NCBI RefSeq assembly: GCF_000002995.4
Contig: NW_025062479.1
Coordinates: 3,641,221-3,705,220 of the forward strand
Length of the DNA: 64,000 bases
DNA from: Brugia malayi
Taxonomy: Eukaryota > Nematoda > Chromadorea > Rhabditida > Onchocercidae
Reading direction: 5' to 3'
Positions 39,650 through 52,569 of the stretch are shown one piece after another. Each line of letters starts with the position of its first letter. Within the stretch, counting starts at the first letter, position 1. A model generated the notes under the pieces. The model was not told the origin of the DNA and did no database searches. It saw only the letters and a program-made list of their open reading frames with translations. Both the position numbers and the translations under genes were made by a program.

Positions 39650-42465
39650 ATGGGCAATATAGTAAGCAATCATCATCAAATAACCGCTTCCGCTACAGGA
39701 AGAGTACTTTCAACAGCTGCAGTAACAAAGACAGTATCAGAAAAAGCCACTTCGAAACAAATTGACAAACAACTGCAAAAGGAAAAACTGGAAAACACAA
39801 ATATATTTAAAATCTTATTACTAGGGAAGTTTTGAAACAAGAGGACAACAGTCATTTTTGCATCAATTTTTCTTCTCTAGGGATCTTGTCTTCATGTCGA
39901 ATTCTTTTACAGTCGTAATTTAATCTCAAACAGAAGCAGTTTAAAGCACTATTCGAGTTAAGTTGCTCATTGATTCAAAACAATAAAAAAAATGGCTTCT
40001 CGAAATACATTGCAACAACAAAAGTGGAAAATGAAAAATGACGTTCTTTCGCTTTTTTCTGTTTAAATGGACTTAAATTCCAGCAATTAAACTAACTTTG
40101 ATTGGTCAGTAATGATTAAAATTCAGGCGGCTCAGAATGCGGCAAAACGACGATATTTAAGCAAATGAGGTTCATTACTTGCTTCATTTTATATTTCACC
40201 GAAATTTTTGTTTCCTAAAGAAAACGAATGCATCAATTATGTGGAAATTCTTATTTTCAAAAAGGCATACACTTAAAATAAACAAAGTGAATAATAAAGA
40301 AGATTTTCATGATAATTAGAGCTAGTACAGGATACTGCATCTTAATGGTTTCACCGAGGAGGACAAAAGTCGTTATCGGCAGTCAATTTTACGGAATGTC
40401 GTTGATTCAGTGGCAAAAATGCTTCGAGCATGTGAAACATATCGGATCGTGCATGAACATGTCATACAGGTCTTATACATTGTTACCTTCACGAATGTCA
40501 TTTGGATGAAGAGAGTTCAGATTTGTGGACTTAGTGAAGTAAATATAGTCCTATCTGTTTTTTAACTCACGATGAATATATAATGGAACCTAACAATTTC
40601 AGGAGAAAGTAAACATATTTATGAAATTTTATGAAGATGTCGATTCGGATTTGGGAGATGCTCAAATTGTAATATCGAATGAAATGGCTAAAATCATTCA
40701 ACAAATTTGGCAGAGCAATAGCATACAACTTGTTTACGAAAGACGTTTCAATTATCAATTACTCGATAATGCCAAATTGTTTGTCGCAATTTTTCTCCAA
40801 CTATTGCACAATATGCAAAAATTTATACTATAATGGCTTATTCTCTTCAAAATTTCTCAGCATTGCAGACGAGTGAGTAATAATATTGTAGCTTCCTGAA
40901 TAGTCTTGGAAGAATTACATCACCTGATTATTCTCCAACAACACAGGATATCTTACAATGTCGTTTCAAAACAATGGGTATACATGAAATCAATTTTATA
41001 TATAAGAAAGTCGATTTCAAGTATGGATCTTGTTCATCTACTCTCCCTTAAAATAGAAGAATTTTTTTACACCTCTTACATTTAATCATCTCTATTGATG
41101 ATGATCTCATCCTTCTACTTAATACAAATTTATTTTATTTACTATATGCCATTATTTACTAACTATTTCACATATGCATTTTTTTAGAATGATTGATGTT
41201 GGTGGACAGCGTTCGGAAAGACGCAAATGGATTCACTGCTTCGATGACGTGAATATGGTACTATTTGTTGTGGCAATGAGTGAATTTGACCAAGCTGACC
41301 CTGAAGATGAAAGTCAGGCAAGCAACGGACGCTTATTTATCAGCTTCACGTAGTAAATCATCTGATAGAAAAAGCTTAAAAGAACTGAGATTGCAATCAT
41401 CAGATTATTTCCTTAAATTCATCATTATTAGTGCTTATTTGATTTGCCTACTGTTTCCTGAAAATATGATTGACACTGATAGCGTTTAATTGTCCCTTTT
41501 GCATAACGATATCAAATTATTTGAAGATTGTACATTTTATGGATTGAAAATTGGTGAAAAATCCCCAGACTTACCGCATAAATCATTTCAGATAGAAGTT
41601 TTAACTAGATTAGTTATAATTGATCTTATCCATTGCTCATGTTGAGCTAAAACGTGAATATGTATACTGAAGTATGCTTAGCCTATTTCTAATTAAAGTA
41701 AAAGGCTAATTTTATTTTTTAAATATAGAATCGCATGATACAAAGTTATCGAATCTTTAAAACGATTGCGCAAAGCGACCATTTCAAGAATTCGTCCATT
41801 GTTTTGTTTTTGAACAAGTATGATATCTTCCAGGAAAAGATCAGATACTCTTCGTTGAAAAAATGCTGGCCAGAATACGGTGGTGGGTTATTTTTCTTTT
41901 TTGTTTGTGGGAAAATGACCAGAATATATATATAAGCTCCAGGGAATCAAACTCTTCTATAAAGTCTAATGATGTTAGCAGACACGAACTGCGATGAATT
42001 AATTTAAGGGACGGAAATAAAAATTGCAATTCCTGAGTTCTTCAAGTGCTTTCATAAATTTTTTTCCCCTAACTAATTAGCAAGTTTCTAACGTACTAAA
42101 CTGTTAAATCTTAAAAAGCATTATCGTAATCGTTCGAGAAAAGATATTACGGTAATACAACTACCAGTTAAATTTTATTGGTATGATGAAAGAAAGTAAG
42201 AAAGGGTAAAGCGGTCAAGTAATCGTGAACAACCTATGCCCATATTGTTTATTTAAATTTAAATAATGCTTTTGTAGGTGATAACTCAGTAGAAGACTGT
42301 ACGAAATATTTGGAAAACCAGTTCCAGAGATGTATATCAAACAAACAAAAATACTTCGCGTTTGTAACAACAGCAACCGATACGAAAAATATTGATTTAA
42401 TGTTCAGTTCGGCAGTCTCACATATTGTTAATCAAAATCTTAAAGCTGTTGGCATTCGTGAATAA
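39650..42465 (+). CDS. Heterotrimeric G-protein alpha subunit, divergent nematode class
   Basis: Membrane-attached GTPase relaying GPCR signals. Exons 39650-39824, 40127-40169, 40331-40469, 40603-40778, 40892-41020, 41188-41317, 41729-41882, 42278-42465; about 377 residues. MGN at the start gives the myristoylation glycine. P-loop G59-GSECGKTT (usual GAGESGKST), switch I CRFKTMG, switch [18 protein letters not shown] from 224, NKYD at 293-296, and TATDT near the end are all present, so it should bind GTP. It ends KAVGIRE, without the Cys four from the end of Gi/Go. The long N-terminus (about 50 residues before the core) and sequence divergence suggest one of the nematode gpa chemosensory-type subunits; I cannot name which. 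Two introns have unusual donors: GG at 39825 and GC at 41318. The third exon could also read on to 40538. A TTTACAG acceptor ends 11 nt before the ATG. Confidence 0.9.
41318..41728 (+). other. GC-AG intron of the G-alpha gene
   Basis: The exon must end at DESQ (CAG, 41317) and resume at NRM (AAT, 41729) to match the family block EDExxNRM. The donor is then CAG/GCAAGC, the known GC-AG class with its usual strong flanks, and the acceptor is AAATATAG. Confidence 0.8.
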
Positions 42466-43394
42466 TTACATATTATTATGTTCGCGCTCTTCTCTCCTCT
42501 TTCTTATACGCATCATTAACAGCTAGCTCTTTTACTATTTCCGGCAAAGTCCCGACTGCATTTTGACTGAAAATAGAATTAGCAACGATATCGTCAGAAA
42601 TTTACTCTAAACTTTTAACACTTACAAAATAACAGAAAATTTTACCGAAAACAGTGCTTGAAAGTGAGAGATTTCAAATAAAAAAAGTAGAAAATGAAAA
42701 CTTAAAGGAATTAAATTAGAGCTGATTTCACTACTTTTGAAAAATTATTGTCGACAAGTTCTACCTTTTCATCTACGAGTTTTTTGCTTAATTTCTACCC
42801 CTAATAACCATAAAAATTATACATTTCACTAGCGGTATCTAATTAAAAGTAAATAAATAAATTTGACGTTAATATGGAAAATATAGATACATCTAACAAA
42901 AGAAATATACTTTATTTCCTCCTCTATTTTATCAATCAATCAGTAACCGATTTGAGTATCGCTATAAGAAAGGGCAGAAATATGCAGTGAGAACACATAT
43001 CCATAATAAATAAGTGGTAAAATATTACAATATAGAAAACAGTTACGCGGAGAATTATATAATTCATAAGAGTAAGTAATAATTCACCTGTTAAACTTCA
43101 TTAAGACGATGAGTGAAAATGAAGCAGTGGCCTAATACTATTGCAAAATTTTCAAATCAATGTTAGCTCGAAGAAAAGAAATTCTTGGAAACGATGCTAT
43201 TAGGAGACAAGAAACCATCCAGTAGTATAGTTCCATCGACAAGAAACACTAAGATTACAAATAAGTGAATAGATCTGTCAGAGGAACTGGCATAATACTG
43301 TACAACAAAAACGAAGTGAGGTGAATGTGCACATTAACATCATTCCAGGAACAGTAAGAATTTCTAAACCAGCGCTCTTCGCAAATCATTTGAG
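42466..43394. other. Intergenic between converging G-alpha and FGF-receptor genes
   Basis: AT-rich 3' regions of both genes. AATAAA at 42677 may serve the G-alpha gene; a minus-strand AATAAA at 42911-42916 may serve the receptor. No coding sequence seen. Confidence 0.5.
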
Positions 43395-46300
43395 TCACGA
43401 ATTTTTGTCAACTTCTAAAATAGACAACGGAATTTTCCTTTCTGGTTGTTGTTGCTGCGAATACAATTCATAAAGTTTTGCTTTTCCTCCACTGCATTCA
43501 ATTTGACAGAATTCGGCAACACCACCCAGACCTTCTGCGCTAGACATCCCTGAGGAACCACCTCGCCCACTTGAACTTGATTCGATCGAAAATCTTCGCT
43601 GCTGGTTATTGTTGTTTGACTTCGATATTGAGGATTCAGTCGGGTTTTCCTTACTCACCTCTGTTAGTAAACTAAAAATTTTTAGATACTTTAGAAACAT
43701 GAGGTAAAAATCCTTCTGCACAAATATATAGAGATTACTTAATTCTTTATAAGTTGAAAATCAAAGTCTATTTTGCTATAAGAATAACAAAAAAAGCTTG
43801 CAAAAAATATTCTTCCGTTTCATACTGTCGGTTTTTCAAACGACAGCTAAAAACCACAAACATCAAAGTGGGATCGAAATATATAAGTAAAAGATTTTTA
43901 ACAAAACTTCTAATTTTCAAGCAACGACGAACTAACATATTTGCTTGATTAACAGTGAACGCTGATAGGGATCCTTCAAATGCTGGCTTTCTCAAATTGT
44001 CCATATGAACTGGATTGGTTTCATAAGCCGTTGAATCGGAAAAACGAGTATGCCTTAGTGGTGGAAAAGGAAATTTCGTGCCTTGTAATTTACCTAAATA
44101 ACGGGTAAATCCTTACATTAAATGACATGGATTAAAAGGGAAGTAAAACTATATATATATATATATATATATAATAAGTCAACTCAATTATCCATTTTAC
44201 TTGTCGAAATAAGTTCAACCTCGAACAACACTATTAGACCGAGAGTGATAAGAAGGAGAGTAAGTTAAATAATTTACCCCTTTCAACAGAAGCTGGCTGT
44301 GCACTCTCAACATTTACATACTGCGGACTCAGTAAACCACTGTTACAAGTAACATCTGTGTCATTTTCTTCGCCTGTGACCTCATTCTTTTTTTCAGCTT
44401 CTAAGTATGGTCCATTACTTAGTCGGTGTTTCTTATAGGAAGTCGGTGAATCGCCTTTCTCATTGGCATCTAATTCCAACAATGCCGGTGTTGCTCCAGC
44501 TGACCATAAAGGTGAACCGATTGCACTATCTATCGATATTGTCGCCGTACTATTCAGGCTAAGTTCATTGAAAGGTCTGAAAGGATTTCTCTGCAAATCT
44601 CCTCACTAACTTACTTTCAGAAATTGTTTTCAAAAATAAAAACATATTTAAAAATTTAGAAGAAATTGAAAGCATATTTGAAAGCATGAAACCACAAACT
44701 TCGTTACTTTCTGGATACCTTCCAAAAAAATAGATTTTGGTTAGCGTACGACAGAGTATTAAAGATAAAAAGTTATAGTGGAGAAACTTTTCACTCCAAC
44801 ACTTACGACGTATCCATTATTGGAAGTGCAGGACATCTTCTAATAAATGCATGATGCACACCGGATTGACTTTGCTTCTCATACGAAACAGCTTTTTCGC
44901 CAGATAACAGAGGGTGGGAATCATCATCAAATTCAGAATCTGAGTCAGGATCGACTACCGGCTATAATAAACAATTAGTAAGCAGTTGATCGAATTAAAA
45001 TCACAAAGTTCGTGTGGTGCAGCATATTTTTTAATTGGATGATCTAATACGGTCCATTTTACTATGGTTAGCAACTCTCAATCTCTTCATACTAGAACAT
45101 CCTCAATTTTTGTAAAAAACGTTTCATAATAGACAATTCTCACCGAAATCATCTCTATCATAATCATCATTTCACACCAAATTGGAAGAGAAAACAGCGA
45201 CTAAATGAAAACAATCAGGTGGTGGAACTTGAATGATTCTCGGATCCTATGATTTCAGTTCAAGAAAAGTGTAAGTGTTTAAAATTTACTTCACTCGGAC
45301 TTATAACAGGTTCTGATAGTGGTCGTGCTTTCCTGTGCCTTGATGGACTCTCTGTGGCACGTAATGGTAGAGGTGGCGGTGGTGCGATATTTTTCACTTC
45401 TTCACTTCCATCACTCGTTATCGACTGTACTTCCAAATAATTCTGTAGAGATAGCTTGAATTACATACAATAATAGAGGTTCATGTGAAGAGAAAATTTC
45501 AAGTTATAATTTCGGTAACCTCGTGATCACGAGCTGATTGAGTAAGCATCCAGTCAAAATAATCAACCAAAGTGTCGAAACTTGGACGATTTTCTGGTTT
45601 TTCCTAAAATATTCACCCCAATAATAACATTAGATAAACACAGTCAATCGTAATAACAAATCATAAATATGATTAGCGTGTGAAAAATACCTGCCAACAT
45701 GCAACCATAACATCATAAACCTCCTCAGGGCAATTATCCGGTGCTTCCATTCGATATCCCTCTTTCAGACATGAATACAGCTGTTGCATTGCAATCGACG
45801 GATAAGGTGTACCACCGAGGGTCATTATTTCCCAAAGTAATATTCCAAATGACCAGCTGGAAAAAAAAAAAAAAACATGTAATATTAATTTCTCCTGCTC
45901 TTTCATGAATTGAATCAATAACTGATAATTGATAGAACTGATTGATATAAGAGCCGAATAGAGAAACAATACACATCACTGTAGATTGTATACACATGAG
46001 AATCCAGTGCTTCTAATGCCATCCATTTTATCGGTAATCGACCATTCCCCTTCTTTCGATAATAATCATTGTAATGGACATCCCGGGATAGACCAAAGTC
46101 AGATATCTTCATTACAAAACCGTCCGCGACCAGAACGTTTCGTGCAGCCAAATCACGATGAATTATCTGTAAGCGATTCCTCATTGGCATGGTAAATATA
46201 CGGTTTTTCTAAATTAAACAAAGAAAAAATGAATTATGAATTGTTTAAAATGATTTGACTAGTCAATGAGTTTTGCAAAAGGCAAAACAATAAAACCTTT

Positions 46301-48659
46301 CTACTGGCCATGAACTCCATTCCTTTCGCCACTTGCCAGGCAAACTGTACAAGATGTCGTTGTGTCAAATGCTTGATAAGCATTGGCTGATCGTGTGTTG
46401 ATGCAATGGTTAATTTTCTTTGCAACTTTCTCGGTTCTAAGTAATGATCACTGCTGCCGCCAACACCGGAGGCAAAATTTGTAGCTTCGGGAACCTGTGA
46501 ACCACTATCTGCATCGCGAGGACGATGAGCTCTCAGAAAATCTCTGAATAATCTAATTGATTAATAATAATAATAGTAATAATGGTAATGATAATAAATA
46601 AATAATAATAATTAATAATATATAAATGATAAATGACAATTACAAAAATGTAAAATGTCAGTCATGAACTACCAGCAATTCTAAACAATCACCAATTGGC
46701 AGCAATTATGTAACAAAACTAATTCACCTTAAATTCCCGTGCTTGCACAACTCCACAATGACATATAACGGACCAGTACCGGTGCAGCATCCAATCAATC
46801 GAAGCAAATTCTCGTGATGACCAATTATTTTAAACGTTTCCATTTCACTGACCAAATCAATTAATTCTTTCTCATGAGCAGATGCTTTCAGTTTTTTGAC
46901 GGCTACCTACAACTTTAAGTTACTTTCAATGCACATCATCCATAGACTTTCGTCCATACAAACAAAATTTAGGATTCTCAAGTACAAAAACATCGGTAAC
47001 CTCTTCCTCTCGCGTATTTCCTTGATTTGTGGTTGTTCGCACTACTGACATTCTTAGTATTGCTTTCCAAACTTCTCCGAATGCTCCTTCACCCAACATC
47101 TCCACAAAATGCAATCTTAAAAAATGCGATTTCTAAAACGACGATTCAAAATTTAGATGGAGGAATATCAGACTAAAAAAATCTTTTCCTAAATTATGAC
47201 CTAGATCTTTCGACTTCCCAAGCAGGGTCAGGTGGAATTTCATAATCCGACAGAAATGTTAGGTCGCTCGAAAGTCGTGGTCTCCTGGTTCCAGATGTTG
47301 CGATTGGTTCTACATGAATTTGGTAAGTCGATGGCATGTCAGACCAACCGTCGTTTTCTGGATCAACTGGCCCTTTTGTAACAATAACCTGAAAATTCTC
47401 CAGTTCATCATCTTATGGAAAATAAAACTGATCTGAAGAAATTGGATCCATTCTAGAACCATCTCATTTATTAAGTTGAAAGCAGAGAAGTTTTCAGTAA
47501 GAGCTAAATAAAAAATAAAGAATAAAAGAGAACGATGAAAAAAAAAAAGAAAAAGAAAATCACCCGTTTTTTAACTGGGCCGATAAATTGCTCCATTTCA
47601 GCTATTTGCGCTTTAGAGCGTTTTCGAATGCAAAATATGTAAAATAGAGTAGTAGACAATGTGAAAATGAGTAGAATAAGGAGGAATACGACAGCCACAA
47701 CAGAAGAACGAGACCATTTCGTATCCGGATTTCCTGTTGCAAGTGTCATTGCATGGAACTCATTAACTGTTAATGTTGCATTTGCTATCGCCTTAAATCG
47801 ATTTTCACTTAAATATGAACAAATATTGGTTCACCACCGAACTATATCGTTTTTCTTATCTTACATTTTGTCTTGTCTTTTAATTCATTTGTGGGAAGAG
47901 ACTTACATGGCCAAGGTGATTGCCTGATACACATGCATACATCCCTTGATCGGCTACTGTAACATTCACTATTGTCAATGTTGATGAATCTTGCGATGTT
48001 TTCGTCACAATTGCATTCTGAAGAAGCACAGCGGGAAAGGAGATTTGGAAGAGAGAAACATAAAGCAGGAAAAAGAAATAGAAAATTAAATTAAATTAAA
48101 ATTCGAAACAAAGCAATGTGTGCCTTTACCAGGACTTTACTTAGGAAGGTGAAAGTGTGAAAAAACGCAAAAGTATTATTTAAGTTTTCACAAGACATTA
48201 TAAAACAACCTCCACCGACTGCATATCTGTGTATCGAAAAATGTATTTACGGTCTGTTTCATTCCAGTAATAAATGGAGTCATTGGTCATTTCAATGCGC
48301 ATCCAAACGATATGTGGTGTCAGATCTGATATCACCTGCAAGTCAAAACAATTTCTAGAACACACTTTGGAATTCAAAAATGACCGTAAAGAAATGACTT
48401 TCGATTTTTCTCATAAGATTTTGCTTTTAGTCGAAATGTGGTTATTAATTTTTATTTTCACATTAAAACATTTATCAGAAGAAAAAGAAATCTTTACTCA
48501 CCTTGCAAGTAAAATTAACGGTGCTGTTAGCATCAGCAGTTTGATTTACAAGAATATTTGGTACTATGATTGGTTTTGAACGCATCCGATCAACTACCCT
48601 CAATTTGAAAGTTCGTGTTACTGATCCCGCCGAATTGAATGCCTACATTAACAGCAAAT

Positions 48660-48696
<37 letters not shown>

Positions 48697-51600
48697 TTTT
48701 TCAATCAAATTCTCACAAAAACTGAATAGGAATACGTTTAGAAGAAAATCACTTTCTGGAAATTCACTGTGGAGTTGAAAATCTGATCTATTTCAGAAAC
48801 ACGCAGGATACACTACCGTAATATTTTTAAAAGCTCTGAGCGAAAAGAATTTTCATTAACTGTATTAACATTCAGTTGCTTTTTAGTGTTCTCAAAAAGA
48901 CAACCGAGTTAAAAACACATCGCTTTTTCTAGAAAAAAATCAGAAAGAAACAGAATTCTAAAATTATGAAATCGAAATCAAACTAAACATTAGCAGAAAG
49001 ATGATTTATAAATGAACTGGACATTCCAGCTACTTGAATATTTTCAATATGCAATATAATTATACCTATCTAAAATATATAATTATTATATATCTACCTA
49101 AATTATACCTACTTAAATGACATTAAAAGAATCAGTAACTTACCTCACACGTATAGTCACCTGAATCTGATTCTGCAACATCTTCTATCTCCAAAGTGTT
49201 CTTTCGTAAACGGAACTCAGTCCCTACTGGCCTTCGAACTTCCGTGGTAATTACCTTCTTGTTATTATTGAACCAAATAACCTAAATCGAAATTTCCTCA
49301 CATGCAAATTACAATGACTATGAAAAACCTAGAAAATTTTTCGAATCATAGAAAAATGTATCATCACCTGGGGTTCTGGTTGTCCCCCAGCTTTGCACTG
49401 TAATTTAATTGTCCTTCCAGAAGGTGTTATCACCGACGTGTCAGCATCTTCATCACGTACTTTGAAGTAAGGCGACACTAAAACCTTATTGTATATTCAT
49501 GAAGTATAATTAAAGGGCAAAAGGCCAAAATGCCATTTCGCTTGCCATTTAAAAAATGTCAATCTAAATGGTAGGATTAACGCAGTAAAATCAAGAAGTG
49601 GTGAAGCATTTTAAGAACTAGCAGTGAAAGAGATCTGTTTCTAATTAAACCAGAAGAAAATATATCAAATTGTAAAAGTCAATTGTGGGAGAACGAAGCA
49701 GATAAATATGCTGTTCACACTGCTCATTCATTTCGAACAAAAAATTAATTATTTAGATGGGACCTTTTTGGAGAGGGAAAATGCGTCGGGTAGTAGAGCG
49801 TGCTGTCACTGAATTCGTTGTATGCAGGAAAGCCATTCTTGTTGCAATTGTTGCAGTAGTAGTTGTTATGACCGGAGTATGTATCCTTCTTGGTGCAATA
49901 TCAGGAAGATGTGGTTCACCAGATTGATCCGGACGTGGTTGGTCATGCATTAAGAAGTCTAAGGATGACTTTTCCGGGATCTCGTCAGTTTCACTGGAGA
50001 AGCTTTCATTGTTGCTGATTAAGATATCAACATCCTTACTTTCTTCATCAACATCTTGAATACCATTAGCTGTGATACTTGTACTGATGTCTGGAATTTC
50101 TTGTTGGAGTACTGTTCGTGCTCGAAGGCGTTTCTCTGCATTATCTAAAGTACTCCAGTCACTCAGTGCTGATTTAATAGCGGTAATTTTTTGCCGTGTT
50201 AACAGGTTTGTTAACAAATGACTCACATCCACCCAATTATTTGCCACTAGCCAGTCGAGTAATTTTACTGGATCTGAAAATTTAGATAAAAAGTGAATAA
50301 TTTTTAAATAGTGTTCAAAGAAGCATGCTTACCGGACAAAAGAGCTGTCGCCTGCAAGCCACTGAGTTGCTGTTGCTGATCATGCATTAAATCACTCGGC
50401 ATTGAATCATGCAATCCAATTCCTTGCAAAATTTCATGCGTGTCCACTCCCGGTAACTCATTCCCACACGCACCATTCTCACATATTTTCTTCCCTAATG
50501 GTTTTCGAATTTTTGATGCATATTTTTTGAAACCTTCACAACGTTCATCGTTAACCTTAGTCCAATTCACATTTGCTTTTCGGTACTCGCCCGTAAGGTA
50601 CCACAAGCAAATGCACTTTTCCGGAACGTGTTGAGCCGGGAATTCATGCATGAGGAAGTAATCACAGAAATCTGCAACAATATCAAACACGTGCCACAAC
50701 ATCCATCAAACTCATGCAATAGGAGCAAAAAATATTATGGATTTATTAGCGGTTACTCCTTTTTCAACTTCGACAATTTTGAATAAAACTTCAAGTTTTG
50801 CATGCATTGAAGCACTTCTGCAGCTCACTAACATGCAGTTTCAAAAATTCAACTCTACAACTCATATTGATGACGCACAAGGATATGCCCACTTCCTTGA
50901 CATGATTTTCAAAATTTCTCGCCCCTCATTTCGAAGTATGAGTCGAACATCACGGAAACTTTTCCAATGAGAGGAAAAGTTATTTCATGCAGTTTACTGA
51001 TCTATCAATCATTTTACTTCTTCTGTTAAAACCGCTGTACACGCTGCACGCATGCTTACCAATAATTTCTAGAGTAAAATTACGAAATATAGAGCCGGCT
51101 TGATTCCATACTTTGCACGCCCACGAGCCCTGCAAATATACAAATGATTTGCAAAGAATGTGATGAGAATGAAATAAAACGGAATCTATCTGAAGTTTAA
51201 CCTGATCGCTAACTTCCACCCTTCTAATTTCCAAGGAAAAATGTTTTTTATTTTCACGAAGGCGTTCATTATTTGCGTAAGTTGTGTGGTCCAGAAATTC
51301 TCCATTTCTAAACCAGTGGATCTGAAATCAGAAATTCACCAGAAGAACATCATAAATAAACTTCAATTAATGATGCTCGCGTCATTAGGAATATTCGTTT
51401 ATTTTTTGTGGCGTTTCCCTACTTGTGCGTGAGCAACCTAAATCACAGCCTTACATTCTAAATTAGCGAGCCATCTGCTAATCAGACAGTTGTTGACTGA
51501 GGTTGTTGGCTAATAGAATAGTCTAATTAGCTTAACTGATCTGAGACATTTGTGAAATTAAAGTGGATGGTCAGTTACAAATTTTGAGGATGATTAGTGG

Positions 51601-52551
51601 GAAATAAACCTTTGGAGCCGGTCTTGCTAATGCAGTACACTTGAATATTGCTTTGTCGTTCAGGAATACCTCATGAACAACTCTTTGATTTTGCTTGAAT
51701 CGAGGTGGACCGGCTAAACGAAGATTACGACAAATTATACGTCAATTTTTATTTGAAGGTGAATTTCCTTTTACCTAGCAGCATTAAAACCTCTACAATT
51801 AATGACTATATCAGAAAAAGATGCCAGTAACCACATCACTTCATCCCTGGCAGTTTATGGCTTCTTAGTAGTGAATGAAGTATTTGGAAACATACGGTGT
51901 TATTTCCTGATTGTCTTCAAACAAAAATATGGTTTGAGTTACAATTCTTCCAAAACTTATCATGTTTTCTCAATAGACATTTGAACTATAAGGGATGATG
52001 AATGTACAGTTTGTAAGTATCAGATAGCAAATAAAACAGGCAACACTTACTTATTACTTTTTTGCAGAATGAAAAAAATTCAAAATTCTAAGAAAAGTTG
52101 CAATTTCAAAGTTGCATTTTTTCGCTATTCATCCTCTCACTCACTAATGTTAGAATTTTGAGTATGTAACATACGGTTTGAAAAAAGGAATTTGCTAACA
52201 AATCTAAAAAATCATTCTAAAATGATTCTATTAGTAATTTTAAGAAAATAAGGAAATCTGAAGTGTCATAGCGAGTTTTTGTTCCATGACAGTAAATTTA
52301 AGATGAACGAGGCAGATTATAAACTTACTCATTTCTTGATAACAATAAGAGATCTTCTTAACCACTGCCCTATCTTCATGAACTAATAATATATTAGGTA
52401 TAACACAATAGTTTTTGTTAGGTTGATTATGAAAATAGATAGCAGACTTACTTTGCAGCCAAGGTCGTAATCCTTTATCACTATTATGTGTAGGCACAAT
52501 AGCATTCAAATGTGCTACTAATATTGTTATCAGAAATGTCGCAGGATACAT
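43395..52551 (-). CDS. egl-15: Fibroblast growth factor receptor tyrosine kinase, EGL-15 orthologue
   Basis: Single-pass receptor kinase for FGF ligands. Exons (5' to 3'): 52452-52551, 51610-51713, 51202-51321, 51060-51129, 50333-50671, 49764-50273, 49368-49477, 49144-49281, 48502-48642, 48210-48335, 47907-48017, 47564-47791, 47201-47388, 47001-47115, 46728-46906, 46297-46543, 45973-46166, 45691-45856, 45520-45603, 45290-45442, 44807-44961, 44278-44588, 43954-44093, 43395-43658; up to 1430 residues with all exons. Signal peptide ([14 protein letters not shown]), Ig1, a 283-residue insert from two large exons, Ig2, Ig3, TM at about 654-678. Juxtamembrane [11 protein letters not shown] is typical of FGF receptors. 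Kinase: [69 protein letters not shown]; about 45 residues of kinase insert. The tail carries PPPLPLR and YVNV. The last three exon joins are the least certain. Confidence 0.93.
44149..44174. repeat. (AT)n microsatellite in an FGF-receptor intron
   Basis: About 12 AT units between two of the 3' tail exons. Confidence 0.9.
48664..48693. repeat. (TA)n microsatellite in an FGF-receptor intron
   Basis: About 15 TA units in the intron just upstream of the exon ending at 48642. Confidence 0.9.
49764..50671 (-). other. Two symmetric exons between Ig1 and Ig2 of the FGF receptor (exon-5-like cassette)
   Basis: Exon 50333-50671 is 339 nt and exon 49764-50273 is 510 nt. Both start after one base of a codon and end leaving one base, as does the Ig1 end at 51060, so either, both or neither can be included without a frameshift. 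The first codes a Cys/Trp-containing segment ([30 protein letters not shown]), the second a helix-like start and an acidic Ser-rich stretch. C. elegans egl-15 has mutually exclusive exons 5A and 5B at this place, with different ligand and tissue roles. Confidence 0.75.
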
Positions 52552-52569
52552 TATTATCAGTTGTTCGAA

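Noticed and set aside
40470..40538. Read-through extension of the third G-alpha exon
   Set aside because: It adds 23 hydrophobic residues absent from G-alpha proteins, and direct splicing from 40469 to 40603 keeps phase and the usual spacing.
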